A stretch of DNA of 64,000 nucleotides from LMUY01 sp965199005 (GTDB lineage Bacteria; Pseudomonadota; Alphaproteobacteria; Acetobacterales; Acetobacteraceae). The stretch is from contig CBDAQK010000007.1 of the NCBI GenBank assembly GCA_965199005.1, positions 310,001 through 374,000 of the forward strand. Direction: 5' to 3'. This document shows positions 1 through 8,139 of this stretch, one piece after another. Positions within the stretch are counted from its first letter, which is position 1. Each line of letters starts with the position of its first letter. A program made the translations under genes and the position numbers. Under the pieces are notes generated by a model. That model was not told the origin of the DNA and made no database searches. It worked only from the letters and a program-made list of their open reading frames with translations.

Positions 1-623
1 TCAACCCCGGCGACATCGTCCAGGTGAACAACCACGTGGTGGACGCACCGGACCGGCCGCGGCTGTGGCGCTATCACAAACCGGAAGGTTTGGTGACCAC
101 CCATCGGGACCCGGAGGGCCGCCCGACCGTGTTCGAGCGGTTGCCGGAACACCTGCCGCGCGTCGTGAGCATTGGCCGGCTGGACCTCAATAGCGAGGGC
201 CTCTTGCTGCTGACCAATGATGGCAGCCTGGCCCGGCGCCTGGAACTGCCCTCCAACGGCTGGACCCGGCGCTACCGCGTGCGGGTGCATGGCGTCGTGC
301 CGGAACGGGCGCTGGCCCAGTTGGCGAACGGCGTCACGGTCGAGGGCGTCCGCTACGGCGCGATCGATGCGGCGGTGGATTCCCGCGCGCTCAGCAACAC
401 CTGGCTCAGCGTCAGCCTGAACGAGGGCCGCAACCGCGAGGTGCGCCGAGTGATGACGCATCTGGGCCTGCAGGTGACCCGGCTGATCCGGGTAGCGTAC
501 GGGCCGTTCCAACTTGGCAACTTGGCGCGTGGCGAAGTCGACGAGATCAGCGGCAAGGTGTTGCGGGAGCAATTGCCGGATATCCCGAAGGACAAGCTGG
601 TCCGCGACCGGGGTGCGCACTGA
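1..623 (+). CDS. rluB: 23S rRNA pseudouridine synthase RluB-type, 5' end outside window
   Basis: This is the C-terminal part of an RluB/RsuA-family enzyme, which isomerises a uridine in 23S rRNA to pseudouridine. The frame is already open at base 3 (NPGDIVQVNNHVV, the end of the S4 RNA-binding domain), so the start and most of S4 lie upstream of the window. The catalytic motif GRLDLNSEGLLLLTNDG carries the nucleophilic Asp, and it is followed by the LELP..GW.RRYRVRVHG segment typical of RluB. The stop codon overlaps the presumed CTG start of rsmD, so the two rRNA-modification genes form one transcription unit. RluB is preferred over RluE/RluF because of the RLWRYHKPEGLVTTHRDPEG signature. Confidence 0.93.
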   Translation, partial: NPGDIVQVNNHVVDAPDRPRLWRYHKPEGLVTTHRDPEGRPTVFERLPEHLPRVVSIGRLDLNSEGLLLLTNDGSLARRLELPSNGWTRRYRVRVHGVVPERALAQLANGVTVEGVRYGAIDAAVDSRALSNTWLSVSLNEGRNREVRRVMTHLGLQVTRLIRVAYGPFQLGNLARGEVDEISGKVLREQLPDIPKDKLVRDRGAH

Positions 624-1171
624 GGATCATCGCCGGGACCTGGCGTGGCCACACCCTTCGCGCGCCGCCGGGCCTCGCCACCCGCCCGACGGCGGAGCGG
701 TTGCGGCAGGCGCTGTTCGACATGCTGCTGCATGCGCCGTGGGGTGGACGGTTCGACGGGGTCGCCGTGCTGGACGCCTTTGCCGGCACCGGCGCCCTGG
801 GGCTGGAGGCGCTGTCCCGCGGCGCCGGGTCCGCTGTGTTCATGGAGCAGGATAAGGCGGCGTTGAAGGCCCTGCGGGCGAATGTCGCGGCCTGCCCTGG
901 CGCGGTGGGGCGGGTGGTGGCCGGGGATGTGCTGCGTCCCCCGCCAGGCTTGCCATGCAGCCTAGTGTTTCTGGACCCGCCTTATGGGAAAGCCTTGCTC
1001 CCGAGGGCCTTGGCGGCGCTCACCATGGCTGGTTGGGTTGCGCCGAAGGCCCTGGTGGTTGCGGAGGCCGCGGCAGACGAGGCGCTCGACCTGGGCGAGT
1101 TGCTCGCCGAACGGGCACACGGCGCCGGTAAGGTCACGATCTGGCGAACGGCGTCGTTTACGGTTCCTTGA
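620..1171 (+). CDS. rsmD: 16S rRNA (guanine966-N2)-methyltransferase RsmD, probable CTG start
   Basis: RsmD methylates G966 of 16S rRNA with S-adenosylmethionine. The protein shows the SAM-binding AFAGTGALGLEALSRGA loop and the catalytic FLDPPYGK (D-P-P-Y) motif. The family's conserved N-terminus (RIIAGTWRGRTLRAPPGL then TRPTAERLRQALFDML) is encoded from base 623 onward. No ATG, GTG or TTG precedes it in frame nearby. The best start is CTG at 620, which overlaps the rluB stop as CTGA and gives 183 residues, close to the usual length. A TTG at 701 would remove 27 conserved residues. Identity is secure; the start is an inference. Confidence 0.88.
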   Translation: MRIIAGTWRGHTLRAPPGLATRPTAERLRQALFDMLLHAPWGGRFDGVAVLDAFAGTGALGLEALSRGAGSAVFMEQDKAALKALRANVAACPGAVGRVVAGDVLRPPPGLPCSLVFLDPPYGKALLPRALAALTMAGWVAPKALVVAEAAADEALDLGELLAERAHGAGKVTIWRTASFTVP

Positions 1172-1194
1172 TAAACTCACCGTACGCTGCCGCC

Positions 1195-2832
1195 ATGCGC
1201 GATCCGATCGAAGTTTTGCTGCTCGCCATCACCCATTGCCGCGCCAAGCGGCATGCCGAGGCGGAGGCGTTGTTGCGCGAGGTGCTCGCGATCGATCCGG
1301 AGCAGCCCAACGCCCTTTTCCTGCTTGGCGAGTGCGCCCTTTCCTGCGACCGGCCTGCCGAGGCGGCAGAGTATTTGGCCGATGCGCTCAAGCTCCGCCC
1401 CACCCATCGTGACGGCCGCCTTGCGCTCGCGCGTGCCTTGCTCGCCGCTGGCCGGCCGGCGGAAGCGCTCGATACGCTTGACCCGCTCGCGAACGACACC
1501 GCGCTTGGCGTGGCGCAAACCCTGCGCGGCACGGCGCTGAACGCGCTCAGTCGTCCGGAAGAGGCGGTCACCGCCTTCACCCATGCGCTCGCCACCTTGC
1601 CTGACGATGCGGAGACGCACCTGAACCTAGGCAATGCGTATGCCGATTTGGATGAGCCCGACTTGGCGGAACCTCATATCCGCCGGGCCATTGCGCTGCA
1701 GCCCGCCATGGCGGAGGCCCATGCCAGCCTCGGCCATATCTTGGCGGCGGACGGACGCCTGGAGGAGGCGATCGCCTGCCAGGAGGCCGCGATTGCCATC
1801 CGGCCGGACTTTGCCGCCGCGCATTGGAACCAGGGTGTCGCCCTGTTGCTGGCGGGTGACATGAAGGCCGGCTGGGAGAAATACGAGTGGCGGAAGCGCC
1901 GTTTCCCGCACAGCTTCAGCAGCCCAGCCGGGCCGCAATGGGATGGCGGCCCGCTCGACGGCCGGACCGTTTTGGTCGTGGCGGAGCAGGGCTTGGGCGA
2001 CACCATCCAGTTCGCCCGCTATCTGCCGATGCTGGCACAACGCGGCGCCAGGGTCGTCGTGGAATGTGCCGCCTCGCTCGTGCCCTTGCTGGCAGCCATG
2101 CCTGGCGTCGCCAAGGCATGTCCTCGCGGCAGCCGCCCGGCCCATGATCTATGGATCGACCAGATGAGCCTGCCGCGGCTATTTCGCACGACGCTCGACT
2201 CGGTTCCGTCTCCCACGGCCTATTTGCAGGCGGACCCAGCCAAGCTTGACCACTGGGATCGGAAATTGCCGGGCGGCATCCGGGTCGGCTTGGCCTGGGC
2301 AGGCAATCCGTTGCATTCCAACGATGCCAGGCGCTCGATTCCGGCGATGGCGCTCGCCCCCATCGTCAAAGCGGGCGAGGGCGGCCTAATCAGCCTGCAG
2401 GTCGGCCAGCGCGCGTCCGAGGTAGAGCAGCTCTCTGGCGTTGCGGATTACGCCGCACACTTCACCGATTGGAGCGAAACGGCGGCGGCGGTCGCGGCGA
2501 TGGATTTGGTGATCACGGTGGACACGGCCATCGCTCACCTGGCGGGCGCCTTGGGCATCCCGGCCTGGGTCATGCTGCCCCATGCGCCGGACTGGCGGTG
2601 GATGCTCGCCCGTTCTGACACGCCGTGGTATTCCGGCATGCGGCTGTTCCGGCAACCGCAGCCCGGCGACTGGCACGCCGTCACCATGGAAGTCGCTGCC
2701 GCCCTGGCTGGGATCATGCCGCCGGCAGCGGCGCTGGGCGCTTCCGGAACGAACGGCTACAGCATGGCCATGCCGCCGTTGACATGGAGCGTGGCACCCG
2801 TGACCCAGGCGGCCTCGTCGGACGCCAGGTAG
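1195..2832 (+). CDS. TPR-repeat protein with C-terminal GT-B (GT9-like) domain
   Basis: The N-terminal half (about residues 5-230) is a run of tetratricopeptide repeats, recognisable from recurring A...LG...A..P spacing such as LNLGNAYADLDEPDLAEPHIRRA. The C-terminal half is a glycosyltransferase-9/heptosyltransferase-like GT-B fold: EQGLGDTIQFARYLPML, VGLAWAGNPLH, VITVDTAIAHLAGALGIPAWVML. Such proteins are usually linked to surface or flagellar glycosylation; the substrate is not evident. A TTG at 1168 overlaps the rsmD stop, but ATG 1195 is the better start. A paralogue with the same two-part architecture lies at 20953-22554. The last 25 codons run antisense into the end of convergent fabG. 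Confidence 0.85.
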   Translation: MRDPIEVLLLAITHCRAKRHAEAEALLREVLAIDPEQPNALFLLGECALSCDRPAEAAEYLADALKLRPTHRDGRLALARALLAAGRPAEALDTLDPLANDTALGVAQTLRGTALNALSRPEEAVTAFTHALATLPDDAETHLNLGNAYADLDEPDLAEPHIRRAIALQPAMAEAHASLGHILAADGRLEEAIACQEAAIAIRPDFAAAHWNQGVALLLAGDMKAGWEKYEWRKRRFPHSFSSPAGPQWDGGPLDGRTVLVVAEQGLGDTIQFARYLPMLAQRGARVVVECAASLVPLLAAMPGVAKACPRGSRPAHDLWIDQMSLPRLFRTTLDSVPSPTAYLQADPAKLDHWDRKLPGGIRVGLAWAGNPLHSNDARRSIPAMALAPIVKAGEGGLISLQVGQRASEVEQLSGVADYAAHFTDWSETAAAVAAMDLVITVDTAIAHLAGALGIPAWVMLPHAPDWRWMLARSDTPWYSGMRLFRQPQPGDWHAVTMEVAAALAGIMPPAAALGASGTNGYSMAMPPLTWSVAPVTQAASSDAR

Positions 2833-3494
2833 ACCACGGCTGCGGCCACGTCCTCGGGTTGGCCCATCCGGCCTGCGGGAATGCCGTCGATCATCCGCTT
2901 CTTCAGCTCATCGCCGAGGTTGCTGGTCATCGCAGTCTCGATGAACCCGGGCGCCACGAGGTTCACCGTGATGGAGCGGCTCCCGACCTCTTTCGCCAGG
3001 GCCTTGGTCATGCCCATCAGCCCGGCCTTCGCGGCGGCGTAGTTCGCCTGGCCCGGGTTGCCGATGCTGCCGACGACGCTCGAAATGGCGATGATGCGGC
3101 CACTCCGCCGGCGCACCATCCCTTTCAGAACGGCGCGCGACAGGCGGAACGGCGCCGTCAGGTCCACATCCAGCACGGCCTGCCAATCTTCGTCCTTCAT
3201 GCGCAGGGCCAGCATGTCGCGGGTGAACCCGGCATTGTTCACCAGGATGTCCAGTGGCCCCATCGCCACCTCCGCCGCGGCGACCAGCGCATCGGCGGCT
3301 TGCGGCTCCCGCAGATCGGCTGGGCAGACATGCGCGTTGCTACCCAACGCCGCCGCCAACCCGGCCAGCGCCTCCTGCCGGGTGCCGGACAGGGCCACAT
3401 GCGCGCCCTGGCTGTGCAAGGCGCGCGCGATGGCGGCCCCGATCCCGCCCGACGCGCCGGTGATCAGCGCGCGTTTGCCGTCCAAACGGAACAT
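2757..3494 (-). CDS. fabG: 3-oxoacyl-[acyl-carrier-protein] reductase FabG
   Basis: This short-chain dehydrogenase/reductase reduces 3-oxoacyl-ACP with NADPH in fatty-acid elongation. It shows the Rossmann motif TGASGGIG, the NNAG motif, the catalytic Ser (ISSVVGS) and the Y-x3-K pair (YAAAKAG), and the FabG-type C-terminus WVTGATLHVNGGMAM. The ATG at 3494 is preferred because GGAGG lies about six bases upstream; a TTG six codons earlier lies across that ribosome-binding site. The gene stands alone here, without fabD, acpP or fabF next to it, so another 3-oxoacyl or acetoacetyl-CoA reductase role is possible. Its 3' end overlaps the convergent TPR gene by 76 bases. Confidence 0.9.
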   Translation of the reverse strand: MFRLDGKRALITGASGGIGAAIARALHSQGAHVALSGTRQEALAGLAAALGSNAHVCPADLREPQAADALVAAAEVAMGPLDILVNNAGFTRDMLALRMKDEDWQAVLDVDLTAPFRLSRAVLKGMVRRRSGRIIAISSVVGSIGNPGQANYAAAKAGLMGMTKALAKEVGSRSITVNLVAPGFIETAMTSNLGDELKKRMIDGIPAGRMGQPEDVAAAVVYLASDEAAWVTGATLHVNGGMAML

Positions 3495-3690
3495 GTTGGG
3501 TCCTCCAGCCAATCGACCGCAGCGCCTACAAGCGGAGCGGCCGAGTGTCCATAGCCGGCACGTTGACGGATTGTGACGAGATCCGCGCGCGGGTCAGACG
3601 CGTCCGATGCCGGTGCTGGGCATCTACAGGCTCTATGCGCCCTGGCACTGGGTGCTCTCATGTCGTCCAAATACATGCCGGTGCTGCTCG

Positions 3691-3957
3691 CTGACCGAGA
3701 CCCGCGCCATGGTCGGAGCGGTGCAGATCTTCCAAATGGCCGCGATCGAGCAGAGCCGGCGGAAGGCTGACGCCACGCAGCAACGCCACGCCGCCGAGGC
3801 CGAACGTTCGAAGCACGAGGCAGATCGCGACGCTGCCCCCGCGCCACAGCGCTGCATCGTCGAAGCCGTCGCCGGAGCTCTGTCCCAACTGTCGCAGGGT
3901 GACCTGACGGTGCGGCTGCAAAGCGCGTTTTCGCCCGAGTACGAGTAATTGCGCGAG
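3691..3957 (+). pseudogene. Remnant of a methyl-accepting chemotaxis protein (linker and HAMP part only)
   Basis: The translated stretch contains AMVGAVQIFQMAAIEQSRRK, followed by a charged A/E/R-rich coiled coil and then VAGALSQLSQGDLTVRLQ...FSPEYE. This matches the HAMP-linker and second-HAMP region of Rhodospirillales chemoreceptors, where the last motif normally reads PEYEKLR. Here the Lys codon position is TAA, followed in frame by LRE, after which the similarity ends. There is no ligand-binding domain, no transmembrane pair and no methyl-accepting signalling hairpin. The 476-base interval between fabG and ppc therefore holds only this decayed fragment and no intact gene. An ATG at 3607 opens the same frame, but I see no receptor similarity before about 3691. 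Confidence 0.6.
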
Positions 3958-3970
3958 GTAGCGACATCCC

Positions 3971-6742
3971 CTAGCCAAACGCGCCCACGTCATGGGTGAT
4001 CGCAGCCCCGATTTCCCGCACGGCGGCGAACAGGCGCCGGATCGGCTCGAAGATCGTTTCGTGCTCCCTCGCATAGGACACGGCCGTGCGCCGTCCCGCC
4101 GGTTCGGCATAGTCGCGGGCGGCGGCCGGGTCGGGGGCGGTGGGGAAGATTTCTGCCAGCAGCGCCAGGCAGGCGGGGACGTCGAGCCGGATCAGCCGGT
4201 CCTCCAGGCCCTGCCGGGTCACCCCATGGCGGGGCGAGAATTCGGGGATTTCCGTGCCCAGCAGCCAAATGCGTTGGATCGCCGCGATCCGCAGCGCATG
4301 CAGCAGCACCGAGGCGGTGCTCATGCGGGGTGCGTCTGGCCAGGTGTCGGCCAAAGCCAGGTAGTCGAGCTGGATGCGGCGGCTCATCGCCGTCACGGGT
4401 TGCCACAGCGCCAGCCGGTCCAAGGCGCGCGCAACGCTCATCAGGGCGGCGGGGCGGCCCGGGGTCTTCGCATGGGGCACCCGGTCCAGCCAGGCGCCGG
4501 GGTCCACCAGGCCGACCACGGCCCGCAGCACGTCCAGGTCGGAATGCGCGAGGGCGTGGGCGGCGAAGTCCAGCGCCCGGCGGAAGCGGGGGCTGCTGTC
4601 CATCAGCGGGGCGAACGCCTCCTGATGGCGGTAGGCTGCCGCACCGAGGCCTTGCAGCGTGTTGGCGCACCAGCCGAGCTGTTGCAGGATGGCGTTGTTG
4701 GGGATCGCCCGCAGCTCCCGCGGGTGGCGGATCATCGCTGGCCCGCCGCTGTCGGATTGCCGGGCGGAAGGGCGGGAGCCGGTGGGGTCCAGCAAGGCCG
4801 GGCCGAACGTGCCGAGCAAAGCGGCGTAGCCTGGGTCTTCCACCAACTCGCGCATGCCGCTGCCGATGGTGGCGAAGAAGTCGGCGGCAAAATCCGGCTC
4901 GGCATAAATCGGGTCCTGGCCCGAGATCATGACCGCATAGGCATGCTCGGCGATCCTGGCGATGGTGGCGGAGGCCAAAGCTTGGGTGCCGAAGAACAGG
5001 TACCCGTCACCGCCCTGGAACGCGCTTTCCTCCCGCGTCTTGATCCCGGCGGACACGAAGCCGTGCCGGGCGCGGGTGGGGGAGATGTATTTCAGCCGAT
5101 CCGCCATGGACCCTGGATGGGCACCCCGGCCGATGCTCTCGCCATGGGTGTCGAACAGCACCACCTCGACATCGGCCAGCCCATGCTTGACCAGCAATTC
5201 GCAGGCCTTGAGGCGCAGCCGTTCGATCAAATACGACGCAGCGAGCTGGCCGACGTAGCGGCCGCTGTCGGAATAGCCGAATTGGAGGCACATCCGCCCG
5301 GTGGACCGCAGATAGGCGCACCAATGCGGCGAGCGCAACGCCTCGGCGATGACGCGCGCCCCATCGTCCAGCGCCTCGGCGGTTTCGAAGAGCGGGCTGA
5401 TCTCGACATGGCGCTCCACCCCGAACAGACGGGCGAGCCAGAGGGCGGCGAGCAGCGTGTAGCCGCTCTCCGTCTCGGCGATCAGGAAACGCACGGGGGC
5501 CGATCCGTCGACGTGCTTGGCGATCTGCGCCACGGTCATCATCAGCCGGGCGGCGGAGGATTGTTCGGCCATCAGCGCGCCAAAATCGACGGGTTCCGGC
5601 TGCACCGCATCCAGCGCATCGCCAATCGCGGCGAGCAGGACCCGGCGGCGGCTGGCATCGGCGGGCGGGTCTGCCAGGCCCAGGCGGACGCGGGCGGCGT
5701 TGTGGAGTTGCGCCGAGTTGAGCCGCGTGTGGGTATGCGCCAGGGCGAGCCCGTGACTGGCCAGGCCGGCCCGTGCGACGGCCAAGCTGGTTGCGTCCGG
5801 AGCAGCGGCAATCGCCTCGTCCAGCAGGCGGAGCACCGGCTCGGGCGTGACCAGGGCGGCGTCCCTGCCGTGCACGAGGGTGGCTGCGAAGGCCGCGACG
5901 CTGTCCGGGTCCGGCTTGGCGGGACAGGCGGCAACCTGCGCATCGACGGCGGCGATGGCCTCGTCCAGCCGGGTGCCGGCGGCGCCATCGCCCACCTGCG
6001 TCCGCACGCGGTGCAGCTGGAGCCGCTTCATCACCAGCCGCAGGCGCAGCGTGTCCCACCAGCCGATATCGGTGCGTCCATCCGTGTCGTAGCCGACCCA
6101 GGTGGCCAGGATGACCGGTTTGGGAATCAGGCTACGCCAACGGTCGGGCCAGGTCTGCGCCGCCGTGTGCAGCAGGATGGCGGTGAATTCGTCGATGGCG
6201 TCCCGCCCCCGGGTGATGGCGGCAAAGGATTGGTCGAATTCCTCCACCAGGGTGGGCTTGGAGGGGCGGTGGGAGGTGAAGCGCGGCACTTCCTCCCCGC
6301 TGGCGGCGCGGGCCAAGGCGTCCGCCTGTTCGTACGGCAGGGAGAAGGTGGGATGGGCCGTGAACACCGCGGCGAACCGGGTGCGTTCGACGGCAGCGCT
6401 GAAGGTGCCGAATGGCACCGGACTGTCCGCCGGGTCGGGCCGCACCAGCCGGGCCGCGACCGCCGACATCGCGGCGGAGGACCCTTCCAGCCCGCCAACA
6501 TACTCGCGCATCCGCCGTGCCCGGGCGTCGAAGGCGTCGTCGCGCAGCCGGCGTACCACCGCGTCCAGCGTGTCGAGCGAGATCGTGCCGGTATCCATCT
6601 GCCGCATGATGGCCAGCGCCACTGCGAGCACCGGGCTCCCGAACGGGTCGGTGCCGCTATTCTGCCGGGCTCGCGTCGCCAGCCCCATAAGGCTGTCGAC
6701 GACCGCATCGGGACTGGGTGGAGGCGTGGCTTGATCGGACAT
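3971..6742 (-). CDS. ppc: Phosphoenolpyruvate carboxylase, divergent
   Basis: A PEPcase-family protein of about 923 residues, the normal length, expected to carboxylate PEP to oxaloacetate as an anaplerotic step. The first catalytic motif is intact (VFTAHPT, His near residue 120). The middle motifs read FGYSDSGRYVG and FDTHGESIGRGAHPG, whereas the classical enzyme has GYSDSxKDAG and FHGRGGxxGRGGxP. Lys546, His579 and Arg581 (E. coli numbering, aligned by eye) thus appear replaced by Arg, Asp and His, while Arg587 is kept. LRAIPNNAILQQLGW matches the C-terminal RAIPW region. ATG 6742 is chosen over an in-frame start 12 codons upstream. The gene is divergent from the DUF445 gene. Confidence 0.82.
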   Translation of the reverse strand: MSDQATPPPSPDAVVDSLMGLATRARQNSGTDPFGSPVLAVALAIMRQMDTGTISLDTLDAVVRRLRDDAFDARARRMREYVGGLEGSSAAMSAVAARLVRPDPADSPVPFGTFSAAVERTRFAAVFTAHPTFSLPYEQADALARAASGEEVPRFTSHRPSKPTLVEEFDQSFAAITRGRDAIDEFTAILLHTAAQTWPDRWRSLIPKPVILATWVGYDTDGRTDIGWWDTLRLRLVMKRLQLHRVRTQVGDGAAGTRLDEAIAAVDAQVAACPAKPDPDSVAAFAATLVHGRDAALVTPEPVLRLLDEAIAAAPDATSLAVARAGLASHGLALAHTHTRLNSAQLHNAARVRLGLADPPADASRRRVLLAAIGDALDAVQPEPVDFGALMAEQSSAARLMMTVAQIAKHVDGSAPVRFLIAETESGYTLLAALWLARLFGVERHVEISPLFETAEALDDGARVIAEALRSPHWCAYLRSTGRMCLQFGYSDSGRYVGQLAASYLIERLRLKACELLVKHGLADVEVVLFDTHGESIGRGAHPGSMADRLKYISPTRARHGFVSAGIKTREESAFQGGDGYLFFGTQALASATIARIAEHAYAVMISGQDPIYAEPDFAADFFATIGSGMRELVEDPGYAALLGTFGPALLDPTGSRPSARQSDSGGPAMIRHPRELRAIPNNAILQQLGWCANTLQGLGAAAYRHQEAFAPLMDSSPRFRRALDFAAHALAHSDLDVLRAVVGLVDPGAWLDRVPHAKTPGRPAALMSVARALDRLALWQPVTAMSRRIQLDYLALADTWPDAPRMSTASVLLHALRIAAIQRIWLLGTEIPEFSPRHGVTRQGLEDRLIRLDVPACLALLAEIFPTAPDPAAARDYAEPAGRRTAVSYAREHETIFEPIRRLFAAVREIGAAITHDVGAFG

Positions 6743-6830
6743 GGCACAAGTGTGCGGTGCGGCAAGGACCCGTGGCAAGGGATGTGTGAGGCGGGGAGCC
6801 GACGCCGCGGTGGTGTGCTAACCAAGGCCC

Positions 6831-8102
6831 ATGTCCCTCGTCGACCCCGACCGGCTTGCCCGGCGTTCCCTAGCCCGGCATCGGGCGTTTGCGACCGGTT
6901 TGCTCGTGCTAATGGCCGTGCTCACCCTCGTGAGCTATGCCATGCCACCAGGCTGGGCGACCGATTTGCTGCAGGCCGCGGCCAAGGCCGGGGTGGTGGG
7001 CGGCATCGCGGACTGGTTCGCGATCACCGCGTTGTTCCGCCACCCGCTCGGCCTGCCGATCCCGCACACTGCCATCATCCCGGCGCAGCAGGAGCGGCTG
7101 GGCCGTGCCTTGGGCCGCTTCGTCGCCACCCATGTGTTCACCGAGGCCGAGCTGCGCCGCACCCTGGCGCGCATCGACATGGCGGACATCCTGCGGCGCT
7201 TCTTTGCCGACCCGACGGCGGCGCGCCCCACGGCCGAGGCATTGGCGGGCCTGTTGCCGAAGCTGCTGGCCACGGTGGAGGATGGCCGCGCCCGGCGGTT
7301 GATCGCACGGCTGACCCCGCGCATCTTGGGCGGCCGCGGTGCCAGCGCCGTGGTGGCGCGGGCGCTGCATGGCCTGCTGGAGGGCGGGCGGCATCAGGAG
7401 GTCCTGTCCTTCATCCTCAATCAATTCCGCCTGCTGCTCGCAGCGAAGGAGGAGCAGCTGCGCGCCGTGATCGCCGAGCGGGTGCGCGAACAAGGGGGCA
7501 GGATCGTCGGCTGGGCACTGGGCGCGCAGGTGGCAAGGCGGGTGCTGACCACGCTGAACAGCGAGTTGGACAAGATCGGCCCCGATGGCTCCGATTTGCG
7601 GGCGGCGTTCGACGTCTGGATGCGGGCGGAGATTGCCCGGATGGAGAGCGACCCGGAGCGGGCAGCGGAGATCGGGCGTGCCATTCGCCAAGTGGTGGCA
7701 CACGAGACGGTGCAGGCGTGGATTTGGGACATCTGGTCGCGACTGCGCATGGCGATGGAGGCGGATGCGGCCCGGCCCGCTGGCCACACCGTGGCGTTCA
7801 TCGAGGGCGCGCTGGCCAATCTGGGCGCCATGCTGGACTCCGACCAGGGCGTGCGCGGCCGCCTGCAGGCGGCCGCGGAGGGGATCGTGGTGAGCGTACT
7901 GCCCTCGGCCCAGCAATCCCTCGCCTCGTTTATCGGGGACGTCGTGGCCAACTGGGACACCGTCACCCTGGTGGATCGGATCGAGCTGCGGGTCGGCAAG
8001 GATTTGCAATTCGTGCGCGTGAACGGGACGGTGGTGGGCTTCCTCGTCGGGGGCCTGTTGTATGCGGTGCTGAAGGCGGTGTTCGGGGTGGTGAGTTTCT
8101 GA
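6831..8102 (+). CDS. DUF445 family inner-membrane protein (YjiN-like)
   Basis: Recognised as DUF445 by the N-terminal hydrophobic segment (residues about 20-40) followed by AKAGVVGGIADWFAITALFRHPLGLPIPHTAIIP, the family hallmark, and repeated charged helices. A second hydrophobic stretch lies at the extreme C-terminus (VVGFLVGGLLYAVLKAVFGVV), giving a long soluble domain anchored at both ends. The molecular function of the family is not established. ATG 6831 has AAGG four bases upstream. It is transcribed away from ppc and followed after 37 bases by a luciferase-like oxidoreductase gene. Confidence 0.88.
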   Translation: MSLVDPDRLARRSLARHRAFATGLLVLMAVLTLVSYAMPPGWATDLLQAAAKAGVVGGIADWFAITALFRHPLGLPIPHTAIIPAQQERLGRALGRFVATHVFTEAELRRTLARIDMADILRRFFADPTAARPTAEALAGLLPKLLATVEDGRARRLIARLTPRILGGRGASAVVARALHGLLEGGRHQEVLSFILNQFRLLLAAKEEQLRAVIAERVREQGGRIVGWALGAQVARRVLTTLNSELDKIGPDGSDLRAAFDVWMRAEIARMESDPERAAEIGRAIRQVVAHETVQAWIWDIWSRLRMAMEADAARPAGHTVAFIEGALANLGAMLDSDQGVRGRLQAAAEGIVVSVLPSAQQSLASFIGDVVANWDTVTLVDRIELRVGKDLQFVRVNGTVVGFLVGGLLYAVLKAVFGVVSF

Positions 8103-8139
8103 CGCCTGCCTACATGCGCGGTAGCGGAGGAGTTTCGGC

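Noticed and set aside
3607..3948. A 113-residue ORF as an intact small gene
   Set aside because: Its sequence is a fragment of a chemoreceptor HAMP region, and the ATG lies in sequence with no similarity, so it is better described as a pseudogene.
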